Origin: Porticoccaceae bacterium
Lineage (GTDB): Bacteria > Pseudomonadota > Gammaproteobacteria > Pseudomonadales > Porticoccaceae
Reading direction: 5' to 3'
Assembly: GCA_023228865.1 (NCBI GenBank)
Contig: JALOAH010000167.1
Coordinates: forward strand, 1-5,395
Length of the DNA stretch: 5,395 nt
Part shown: positions 1-4,795 of the stretch, piece after piece
Layout: every line of letters begins with the position of its first letter
Position numbering within the stretch: position 1 is the stretch's first letter
Program-made: the position numbers and the translations under genes
The notes under the pieces: model-generated
The model's input: only the letters and a program-made list of their open reading frames with translations
What the model was told of the DNA's origin: nothing
Databases searched by the model: none

Positions 1-1
1 A

Positions 2-142
2 TTGCTGGTGTTCTCCGGCAGCCCCGACATGGCAGAGATTGCGGAGCAGGCAGTCGCCCAGGCCGGGCCTGACCCAGCGAACTGGCTACCCGTTTATCTG
101 GATGCGGTTCGCCAAGGCCGCATCGTTCCGGCCACTTCATAG
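2..142 (+). CDS. virB4: VirB4-like T4SS ATPase, C-terminal tail only
   Basis: This is the last 46 codons of an open frame that enters from the left edge and stops at TAG 140-142. The visible tail contains the pattern S-G-S-P followed by G-P-D-P-A-N-W-L-P-V-Y. It resembles the C-terminal end of VirB4/TrbE ATPases, which commonly finish with a serine-glycine segment and a GDDP..WLP motif. VirB4 proteins are cytoplasmic or inner-membrane-associated hexameric AAA-like ATPases that power pilus assembly and substrate transfer. The Walker motifs lie outside the window, so the assignment rests on this short tail and on the virB5-6-7-8 cluster downstream. A different upstream tra protein cannot be excluded. 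The next gene begins 9 bases after the stop, and the stop codon merges with its ribosome-binding site. Confidence 0.68.
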   Translation: MLVFSGSPDMAEIAEQAVAQAGPDPANWLPVYLDAVRQGRIVPATS

Positions 143-151
143 GAATGCCCC

Positions 152-697
152 ATGAAACACAACGCCAACGAACGTGCGAAGCAGCAGGCGCTGGATGAAG
201 AGCGGCGCCAGATACAGGTTCGTGATGATCTGCAGACGGCCAAAGATCAGGACTTCTACACGCGGTTGAGCCTGCACGGCCCGGACGCAGACACCCCGGA
301 AGACACTTTCCTGATCTCGGTCTACAGCGAACACTGGACGCATGAAAACCTGGAAGCCGGGGAAACCAACACCCGTGACATCGAGCTTGACCGGGTGACG
401 GTGGACGCTGACGACCTCGAACGACACAGCCAGGATTACGGCGTGACCGAACCGTCATGCAGCGACCCGCGCCAGAGTCCTGATATCTGGTTTTCCTCCA
501 CCTACCCGCGCCAGGATCGTGCCTATTTTGAGCAAGGTGTGCAAAAGTATTACAGCCTGCACGTTCATGAAGTGAATGGGCAGCGCCCCACCCCGGAGGA
601 TTATCAGCGGGTGGCCGACCTAATCGGCGCGCGCTTCGACCATGCGCTAAGGCTGTCCCCACGGCATGAACAGGAGGGACCAGACCTGTGCCTGTGA
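152..697 (+). CDS. Unrecognised 181-residue soluble protein in the tra operon
   Basis: I do not recognise this family. The ATG is preceded by an AGGAA element (141-145) that overlaps the stop codon of the VirB4-like gene, which suggests translational coupling. The product is hydrophilic and rich in Asp and Glu, with no signal peptide or membrane segment, so it is probably cytoplasmic. The first 35 or so residues are strongly charged, rich in Lys, Arg, Glu and Gln, and probably helical. The middle contains several Trp, Tyr and His residues. There are two cysteines, one near residue 102 and one near the C-terminus. Its 3' end overlaps the next gene by 10 bp and carries that gene's strong Shine-Dalgarno. 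Base composition looks like that of the flanking transfer genes rather than the low-GC block, so it appears to be a resident of the operon. An accessory or regulatory role in transfer is only inferred from position. Confidence 0.8.
   Translation: MKHNANERAKQQALDEERRQIQVRDDLQTAKDQDFYTRLSLHGPDADTPEDTFLISVYSEHWTHENLEAGETNTRDIELDRVTVDADDLERHSQDYGVTEPSCSDPRQSPDIWFSSTYPRQDRAYFEQGVQKYYSLHVHEVNGQRPTPEDYQRVADLIGARFDHALRLSPRHEQEGPDLCL
672..678 (+). promoter_or_regulatory. Strong Shine-Dalgarno (AGGAGGG) that sets a GTG start
   Basis: AGGAGGG lies inside the 3' end of the 181-residue gene, nine bases before the GTG at 688. It supports that GTG as a genuine start overlapping the upstream gene by 10 bp, and it argues that the 63-residue frame is translated. 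Confidence 0.75.
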
Positions 698-879
698 ACC
701 TTCCCAACCTCCAAACTCAGCCCTCTGCCGATGAGATAGCCGGCATGGCCTGGTGGAACAATCAGAAACAAGACGAACGTGCTGCCTGGCTTACAACTGC
801 CGGACACGCTTGCAGCGTGGCCGACGCCTGGGCAGCGTACAAACGCAGCCAGGGAATTACTGATAACCGACCACCATAG
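688..879 (+). CDS. Small Trp-rich protein of mobile elements, 63 residues
   Basis: The frame starts at GTG with a near-perfect Shine-Dalgarno and overlaps the preceding gene by 10 bp. Its core reads G-M-A-W-W-N (residues 19-24), then E-R-A-A-W-L (30-35) and A-D-A-W-A-A-Y-K (45-52), a regular spacing of tryptophans on probable amphipathic helices. From memory, similar short proteins with a MAWWN...ERA.WL...ADAWAA.K pattern occur as hypothetical genes in conjugative plasmids and genomic islands of Proteobacteria; I know of no assigned function. There is no signal peptide or membrane segment. It may form a complex with the 181-residue product, since the overlap implies coupled translation, but that is inference. 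The stop at 877-879 merges with the next gene's ribosome-binding site. Confidence 0.78.
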   Translation: MPVNLPNLQTQPSADEIAGMAWWNNQKQDERAAWLTTAGHACSVADAWAAYKRSQGITDNRPP

Positions 880-888
880 GAACACCCA

Positions 889-1269
889 ATGAATCGAAGA
901 CATTTCATCGCCGCTTCCGGAGCCACTGCCCTGCTAAGCATCCTGGCGGGATGCAAGACCGAACCGAAGGGCGAGAAATTCATCGGCCATTGGTTCTCGG
1001 ATAACGGTCGCTACCCACCAACCCTGGTCCACATTGAACGGAACGACGACACGTTCCTGTTCACAGAAACAGCATGGAACAACTTCGGCAAAGTTGGATA
1101 CCGGTCCAATACCGTGCCGGCCACACTAAACGGCGCGGACAACATCCTGGTTGTGGGCGACAGCGCACAGATTGCCTACAAGGAAGCTGACGATGAAATT
1201 GTCTCGAACAACCTAAAAGCCCGACGTATTTCAGAGACCGAATACCAAGCCGCCATTTCCAAGCGGTAA
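889..1269 (+). CDS. Small lipoprotein with Tat-like signal, possible entry-exclusion factor
   Basis: The 126-residue product begins M-N-R-R-H-F-I-A, a twin-arginine-like motif (RRxFI). A hydrophobic stretch follows, then a lipobox L-A-G-C with the acylated cysteine at residue 22. Residue 23 is Lys rather than Asp, so outer-membrane sorting is expected. The mature part of about 105 residues contains a G-H-W segment near 33-35 and alternating short hydrophobic stretches compatible with beta structure. The ATG follows AGGAA at 878-882. I do not recognise the domain. Entry-exclusion lipoproteins (TrbK, Eex) are encoded within or beside the virB5-8-like genes of several conjugative plasmids, so surface or entry exclusion is the leading guess. 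An immunity lipoprotein or an accessory core-complex subunit are alternatives. The low-GC block with the reversed gene begins just after its stop, and one arm of the flanking inverted repeat covers its last codons. Confidence 0.82.
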   Translation: MNRRHFIAASGATALLSILAGCKTEPKGEKFIGHWFSDNGRYPPTLVHIERNDDTFLFTETAWNNFGKVGYRSNTVPATLNGADNILVVGDSAQIAYKEADDEIVSNNLKARRISETEYQAAISKR

Positions 1270-1278
1270 GTCGTAAAA
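1261..1278 (+). repeat. Left arm of imperfect inverted repeat flanking the low-GC block
   Basis: AAGCGGTAAGTCGTAAAA here matches the reverse complement of 2827-2846. Seventeen of its 18 bases align identically, with two single-base gaps, including AAGCGGT at one end and CGTAAAA at the other. A weaker match may continue inward, ending in ATTCATCG here versus ATTCTTCG on the minus strand at the other side. It overlaps the stop codon of the lipoprotein gene. Its position at the base-composition boundary suggests the end of an inserted segment. Alignment was done by eye. Confidence 0.5.
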
Positions 1279-1308
1279 GCCTGGATTTAATCTGGATTCA
1301 TCGACTTA
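1267..1308. repeat. Long-loop inverted repeat TAAGTCG / CGACTTA
   Basis: TAAGTCG (1267-1273) and CGACTTA (1302-1308) are a perfect 7-bp inverted pair separated by 28 bases. The loop holds an 11-base-period repeat of CTGGATT (1281-1287 and 1292-1298) and the small palindrome GATT-T-AATC (1284-1292). No T-run follows on either strand, so this is not a standard terminator. It sits at the left edge of the low-GC block and could be part of a recombination or protein-binding site, or simply chance. Confidence 0.35.
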
Positions 1309-1379
1309 TGAGAGGCAGAGCACTACCCATAGTGAAAGTTGATCGTATGGCTAGCGAAACATGCCCTCCGTGACAGCAA

Positions 1380-1429
1380 CGAATTTTTCGCAGACGAACC
1401 CAAGGAATCATTCCGCGAAATTTTTCGCA
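1380..1429. repeat. Duplicated CGAA(A)TTTTTCGCA and abutting palindromes at the 3' end of the reversed gene
   Basis: CGAATTTTTCGCA (1380-1392) and CGAAATTTTTCGCA (1416-1429) differ by one A and sit 36 bases apart, one just past the end and one inside the end of the minus-strand gene. Between and across them are two back-to-back palindromes: GGAAT-C-ATTCC (1404-1414), covering the stop codon, and GCGAAA-TT-TTTCGC (1415-1428). They could act in mRNA 3'-end formation, bind a protein, or record a small duplication. No classical GC-rich stem with a U-tract is present. Confidence 0.45.
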
Positions 1430-2706
1430 TTGACTCTGATAATCGCAAGCAGCCGAAGTGAAGTAAATAACAACAAACCAGCCAGAGAAACGAAGAGAGG
1501 GATAAGCGTAAGCGCCCAATAGTCTTTACTGATCCACCCTGGACTCGGAGCCAACGGAAAATCGAAAGCCAAAATGCCAGAGATCGTTACTATTCGATCA
1601 AAAATCACCACCCCCAGTTCCTGAGATTCAACAAAGAAATATGTGATCAACAGCGCTGAAACGAACGGCGCCAAAGCGAACAGAGATGCCATCACTTCTG
1701 CTACGGGAAGCTGTACGTCAAACGGGAACCAAGTTGAATCGCGTCTAACTGTCGGGGCGATTCGGCGAACACGGCGCCACAGCTCCCACGCAACGATAAA
1801 AATTACTATCGGCCCAAATCGGATGATCGTTGTATGCGTTGCATTTATACCTATAAAACCGGTCCGTGCCTCTACTTCTTCGTAGAGCCGAGATACTGCA
1901 GTTTCTAATTCATCGGCACTGTAATAAACCCCCCGTCTCTCCGCTGCGTAGCGCAAGATAGCATGTCGTAGCGCTTGAACGTGGATCAACACAAACGGCT
2001 CGTTAACTTCCAAGTACTCCTGCACAAGCATCGGAAGCAGCCCCTTAATCTCTTCGGTTTCTTCTATAACGAATAGCTCCGCAGGTGTCGGCGGTCTTAG
2101 ATATGGGAATGAATCTTGAAATGATTTGGGAATCCCCACAAGAATCTGGTTTTTTTTATCCTTAAAAATCCAAGCATGAAAATCTTGACCATACCCGACG
2201 CCACAGCGTCCAAAGCTGACTAAACGAGAATCCTCACTAGAAATTTTGTGTAGGCCGCCTGCTATATAACTACTGGCGCCATAGAACTCCACTCCCTTCT
2301 TAGCTTCAACCACTGAGACTTTGCAAGTGGCAGCTGGAGCAAATCTCATCGAAACCTCATAGATTCCTGCATTTTGAATTGACCCATCCCCGAATTTCTC
2401 TGGAAGAATAAATTCATTTTCGGCAACTTCGGCCCTCGCGCGGGCGTGGAATTTTGTCAGATCCAGACGAAGCATCTCTCTGTGTGGCGCCCCCCCTTCA
2501 GCAAGAACAATCAATGCATGGATAATACTCATAGACCTAAGATTATCCATCGCCTGATTTCTGTCAATTTTACTCATCCCCGCGAAAACATAGATGATTG
2601 TCATTGTTATCAGGATGTAGAAAAGCCTGGCGCTCGAGGAGATGGCTTCTTTCTCAAAATCGCCATCGACGATTTTCTCTGGAGTCCGTTTTTCATTGAT
2701 TTTCAT
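1408..2706 (-). CDS. Unrecognised 432-residue membrane protein, opposite to the tra operon
   Basis: I do not recognise this family. A short N-terminal region (1-27) precedes a membrane segment at about 28-44. A domain of roughly 250 residues (45-292) follows, then membrane segments at about 293-310, 336-358 and 397-423, with a weaker hydrophobic stretch near 366-382. The R-R-V-R-R cluster at 311-315 fits the cytoplasmic side by the positive-inside rule, which places the large domain in the periplasm. Its only two cysteines, C128 and C168, lie in that domain and could form a disulfide. The start is the only choice near the 5' end: an in-frame TGA lies 15 bases upstream and the next Met is inside the first membrane segment. 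The Shine-Dalgarno is weak (a GAG about 12 bases upstream). GC content is well below the neighbours. Its position could suit an exclusion, defence or envelope cargo gene, but nothing in the sequence proves any of these. Confidence 0.75.
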   Translation of the reverse strand: MKINEKRTPEKIVDGDFEKEAISSSARLFYILITMTIIYVFAGMSKIDRNQAMDNLRSMSIIHALIVLAEGGAPHREMLRLDLTKFHARARAEVAENEFILPEKFGDGSIQNAGIYEVSMRFAPAATCKVSVVEAKKGVEFYGASSYIAGGLHKISSEDSRLVSFGRCGVGYGQDFHAWIFKDKKNQILVGIPKSFQDSFPYLRPPTPAELFVIEETEEIKGLLPMLVQEYLEVNEPFVLIHVQALRHAILRYAAERRGVYYSADELETAVSRLYEEVEARTGFIGINATHTTIIRFGPIVIFIVAWELWRRVRRIAPTVRRDSTWFPFDVQLPVAEVMASLFALAPFVSALLITYFFVESQELGVVIFDRIVTISGILAFDFPLAPSPGWISKDYWALTLIPLFVSLAGLLLFTSLRLLAIIRVNAKNFAE

Positions 2707-2911
2707 AAGAAAATAATCTCAAATTCGGGAGGAAGATTAAGCTTAGAAAAACCATCAGTAAGACGGGCTACTAAATGTGGTCGAAATGACGGCTTTTGGC
2801 CGAAGAATCATACTCAACTGGCAGTGTTTTACGCATCTAACCGCTTCGTCTGAAGCGCCACCCCATCCGGCGACTTAGCACGCCGCCCCCGTTCCCCCCC
2901 GGAGTTCTCCC
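2707..2911. promoter_or_regulatory. Divergent intergenic region between the reversed gene and virB5
   Basis: These 205 bases must hold the start signals of the minus-strand gene, and perhaps a promoter for virB5-8 if read-through from upstream is poor. The half nearest the reversed gene is AT-rich and the 65 bases before virB5 are GC- and C-rich. I see a TAAGCTTA palindrome (2738-2745), a CGGC/GCCG mini-hairpin near 2793-2806, and a perfect 6-bp hairpin CGCTTC-GTCT-GAAGCG (2842-2857) with no T-run. On the minus strand a TATGAT lies near 2810, but it has no good -35 partner. No confident sigma-70 promoter was found on either strand. GGAG at 2901-2904 is the virB5 ribosome-binding site. Confidence 0.35.
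2827..2846 (-). repeat. Right arm of imperfect inverted repeat flanking the low-GC block
   Basis: Read on the minus strand this is AAGCGGTTAGATGCGTAAAA, the partner of 1261-1278. It lies where the base composition changes from AT-rich to GC-rich, 65 bases before the virB5 start. It also contains GTTAGAT, which fits the GTTRRRY core of integron sites, but no partner core was found. Confidence 0.5.
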
Positions 2912-3616
2912 ATGACACGCTACAAGCATCTTGCGGCGGGCATTGCCCTGGCCGCTGTTTTCATAAACCCTGCCCGCGCCAGCGGCATCCCTACGGTCGA
3001 TGCTGCAACCATAGCCCAGTTGCAAGAACAGCTGCTGACCGCCCGCGACCAGCTGAAGAACCTGACGGATCAACTGGCAACAGCCAGGGAGCAGCTTGCC
3101 GCCTTCACGCAGTCCAGCGGCTACGGTGTCATTCCCAACGATTACGCCATCCGCGATCAGCTTCGCGCAGCGCTACCCTCCAGCGCCCAGGACCTGCTGA
3201 ACCGATCTGGTAGCTCAGGCTTGAACGGGGATGTCTCCCGCATCACAGACAATGTCATGGCCCCGGTGAGTTTCGCCGAAGACAGACAGGAGCTGTCAAA
3301 ACGGTCACTGAACATTGAGGCCACCGCGAAGGCGATGAGTGAACGGGCTTACGATTCGATGACTCAGCGGCTGGCCAACGTCGATGCCCTGCAGGATCAG
3401 ATCAACCAGACGACCAACCCCAAGGAAATTGCTGAACTGCAGGCGCGGATTCAGATTGAGCAAGCGAATATCTCAGCCGAACAGACCCGCATTCAGCTTG
3501 CTGCACAGCAACTGGATGCGGAACGACAGCTGCTGCAGGCCCGGGCTGAACGTGTCTATGGCGGATGGTTTGGGAACAAGCCAGCGTCAGACTCATCCCC
3601 CGGCGCAGCTGAATAG
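2912..3616 (+). CDS. virB5: VirB5-like minor pilus subunit
   Basis: VirB5 (TraC/TrwJ-like) proteins are exported to the periplasm and sit at the pilus tip, where they help nucleate the pilus and contact recipients. The 234-residue product has a signal peptide with a basic start, a hydrophobic core and A-R-A before the predicted cleavage after residue 23. The mature protein opens with S-G-I-P-T-V-D-A-A-T, the conserved VirB5 beginning. A coiled-coil region at 34-66 shows a 14-residue repeat (TARDQL at 43-48, TAREQL at 57-62). A second long helical region at about 155-215 carries the typical N-P-K-E-I-A-E-L-Q-A-R-I pattern rich in Gln, Glu and Ala. Length is normal for the family. GGAG at 2901-2904 supports the start. 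The stop codon is embedded in the hairpin that holds the annotated virB6 start. Confidence 0.92.
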   Translation: MTRYKHLAAGIALAAVFINPARASGIPTVDAATIAQLQEQLLTARDQLKNLTDQLATAREQLAAFTQSSGYGVIPNDYAIRDQLRAALPSSAQDLLNRSGSSGLNGDVSRITDNVMAPVSFAEDRQELSKRSLNIEATAKAMSERAYDSMTQRLANVDALQDQINQTTNPKEIAELQARIQIEQANISAEQTRIQLAAQQLDAERQLLQARAERVYGGWFGNKPASDSSPGAAE

Positions 3617-3639
3617 GCTGGCGCGCCATGGCCAGCCTA
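3614..3639 (+). promoter_or_regulatory. Hairpin at the virB5/virB6 junction with the annotated virB6 ATG in its loop
   Basis: TAGGCTGGC (3614-3622) and GCCAGCCTA (3631-3639) form a perfect 9-bp stem around an 8-base loop GCGCCATG. The left arm begins with the virB5 stop codon TAG, and the loop ends in ATG 3628-3630, the annotated virB6 start. No good Shine-Dalgarno precedes that ATG. A ribosome finishing virB5 would melt the left arm and expose the start, which suggests translational coupling. There is no T-run, so it is not an intrinsic terminator. Confidence 0.5.
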
Positions 3640-4578
3640 ACTCCATCCGTCGCGGCACCCACTACGCCAAGCAACATAGCTGAGTGGGTCATGACGCAAA
3701 CCGAAGGCATCCTCAGCGATGCCATCAACGGGCCGATGCAGGCACTGTTCGAAGCACTCATGCCGGTCATCGTAGTGGGCCTGACTCTGCAATTCGTTGT
3801 GTATGCGTTTGCACTCATGCATGGTCAGAGCAATATGACCGTCACCGAGTTCTTCCGCAAGGCTATTCTCGTGGCGATTGTGTCTATGATCTTTGGGGCC
3901 GGCGGCCTGTATCAGAACGACATCGCCAAAACCATGATCGCACTGCCTGATGATGTCACCCAGCTCGCGCTCGGCACGGGCAACGTGGCGGCAGAAGTCG
4001 ATAAGCTGCAGAACGAGACCAGTGAGGCATCCAATGCCATGCTGGGTTCCAGCGACCGGCCCTGGTACAACTTCATGCCTTCCACCAGGGAAGTGCTGGT
4101 CAGCATCCTGGCGACGCTGTTGCGAATCAATGCGGCCGTCGTAGGCAGCATCATCATGGTCATTGTGGTGGTCTGCAAAGTCGGCATGGCACTTGTGGTT
4201 GCTGCAGGGCCACTCTTTATCTCCGCGACATTGTTCGAGCCAACAAAACCTCTCTTCAATAACTGGGTTTCGCAGGCATTGAACTTTGTCTTCCTGGCCT
4301 TGCTTGCAGGCCTGGTCTTCGGCCTTATCCTGCAACTCAACATTCAGCTGATCCGCATGATCGCTGACCAGATAGAAACAGGGATGGCCGACGTGCTTTC
4401 ACTGTTCGGCGCTCAGGTGCTTGTCGGTGCTGCCAGTCTCGTCATCATGATTCTGATTCCCGGCCTTGCCGCCGGCCTCTCCAACGGCTTCGGTGCTCAG
4501 CTCGGTATCGGTTCCGCCGCCCGGGGCGCGTTCTCTGTTCTGCGTCTGCGTAGCATGTTGCGCCTGCGCGCCAAGTAA
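3628..4578 (+). CDS. virB6: VirB6-like polytopic inner-membrane channel component
   Basis: VirB6 (TrbL/TrwI-like) proteins are polytopic inner-membrane subunits at the base of the T4SS, needed for substrate passage and pilus assembly. The 316-residue product has hydrophobic segments at about 43-64, 77-95, 170-200, 219-241 and 264-283. A large hydrophilic loop lies at about 96-160, expected in the periplasm. The best hallmark is G-P-L-F-I-S-A at 194-200, followed by a Phe, a Thr-Lys pair and N-N-W-V-S-Q around Trp213, matching the conserved GPLF...F..W motif of VirB6. The late segment L-I-P-G-L-A-A-G-L is also typical. The start is uncertain: ATG 3628 sits in a hairpin loop without a clear Shine-Dalgarno, while ATG 3691 (residue 22) has GAG-rich sequence upstream and would give a product of 295 residues. 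The tail is basic and rich in Arg. Confidence 0.92.
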   Translation: MASLTPSVAAPTTPSNIAEWVMTQTEGILSDAINGPMQALFEALMPVIVVGLTLQFVVYAFALMHGQSNMTVTEFFRKAILVAIVSMIFGAGGLYQNDIAKTMIALPDDVTQLALGTGNVAAEVDKLQNETSEASNAMLGSSDRPWYNFMPSTREVLVSILATLLRINAAVVGSIIMVIVVVCKVGMALVVAAGPLFISATLFEPTKPLFNNWVSQALNFVFLALLAGLVFGLILQLNIQLIRMIADQIETGMADVLSLFGAQVLVGAASLVIMILIPGLAAGLSNGFGAQLGIGSAARGAFSVLRLRSMLRLRAK

Positions 4579-4589
4579 ACCCCTCCCTA

Positions 4590-4638
4590 CCCGCTGCCCA
4601 GCGGGGCCATCACCCCCTTCCTTCTGCCCGCGCGGCAG
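4590..4638 (+). repeat. Two small hairpins between virB6 and virB7
   Basis: The 76-base gap contains CCCGCT-GCCC-AGCGGG (4590-4605, 6-bp perfect stem) and CTGCC-CGCGC-GGCAG (4624-4638, 5-bp stem). Neither is followed by a T-tract, so they are unlikely to be strong intrinsic terminators. They may stabilise or process the mRNA and so tune the amount of VirB7 and VirB8 relative to VirB6. Confidence 0.4.
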
Positions 4639-4641
4639 GAC

Positions 4642-4646
4642 AGGAG
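4642..4646 (+). promoter_or_regulatory. Shine-Dalgarno AGGAG that fixes the virB7 start
   Basis: AGGAG lies eight bases before ATG 4655. The same frame is open back to 4466 within the virB6 region, but this site and the lipoprotein signal that begins right after the ATG identify the true start. Confidence 0.75.
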
Positions 4647-4654
4647 CCCTTCCC

Positions 4655-4792
4655 ATGCACAAACTCATTGCCGCCCTGGCGCTGGCCGGGCTGCTGGCCG
4701 GCTGCGCCTTTCATGCGCCCCAACCGCCGCAGCCTGCTGACGGGCCGCGTGTACCGGTGAACGCCAGCGCACCGATTTTCAAAGGAGCCTGA
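4655..4792 (+). CDS. virB7: VirB7-like small lipoprotein
   Basis: VirB7 proteins are short outer-membrane lipoproteins that bind VirB9 and anchor the T4SS core complex. This 45-residue product has a Lys near its start, a hydrophobic stretch (4-15) and the lipobox L-A-G-C with the acylated cysteine at 17. The mature peptide of about 29 residues is Pro-rich (A-P-Q-P-P-Q-P). Size and position between virB6 and virB8 are those of VirB7. Apart from Cys17 there is no second cysteine, so the VirB7-VirB9 disulfide known from the Ti plasmid system is not expected. Such short lipoproteins have little family signature, so the name rests mainly on context. Its 3' end carries the AGGAG ribosome-binding site of virB8. 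Confidence 0.78.
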   Translation: MHKLIAALALAGLLAGCAFHAPQPPQPADGPRVPVNASAPIFKGA

Positions 4793-4795
4793 ACC

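Larger units (their letters stand above)
1270..2846. other. Low-GC block interrupting the T4SS operon
   Basis: Base composition drops between the lipoprotein gene and virB5. Counted samples are 33% GC at 2101-2160, 30% at 2701-2760 and 45% at 1441-1500, against 63% at 2941-3000 in virB5. The only gene inside runs opposite to the surrounding operon. Inverted repeat arms lie at both edges. Together these indicate acquired DNA, possibly a cargo insertion, although no transposase or integrase is encoded and no clear target-site duplication is visible. Edges are approximate. Confidence 0.5.

Noticed and set aside
1308..1373. 21-codon plus-strand frame starting ATG-AGA-GGC
   Set aside because: It has no Shine-Dalgarno, is very short and lies in the repeat-rich edge of the low-GC block.
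2800..2830. TATGAT-like minus-strand -10 box as promoter of the reversed gene
   Set aside because: No acceptable -35 hexamer is present at 16-18 bases, so it was noted only within the intergenic entry.
2835..2841. GTTAGAT on the minus strand fits the GTTRRRY core of an integron attC site
   Set aside because: No matching RYYYAAC partner or attC-like fold was found at either edge of the block, and the edge repeats are inverted rather than direct, unlike a cassette.
2446..2853. Plus-strand open frame of 135 codons
   Set aside because: It overlaps the 5' part of the reversed membrane gene, has no Shine-Dalgarno and shows no domain-like character.
2842..2857. Hairpin CGCTTC-GTCT-GAAGCG as a terminator
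   Set aside because: There is no T-run after it on either strand, and it lies upstream rather than downstream of both adjacent genes.
3637..4335. Minus-strand open frame of 232 codons
   Set aside because: It lies entirely within virB6, and its His- and Gln-rich composition is that of a shadow frame.
4466..4792. Longer 108-codon version of the virB7 frame
   Set aside because: The first 63 codons lie inside virB6 and the gap. A strong AGGAG and a lipoprotein signal begin at ATG 4655, so the short version is the gene.
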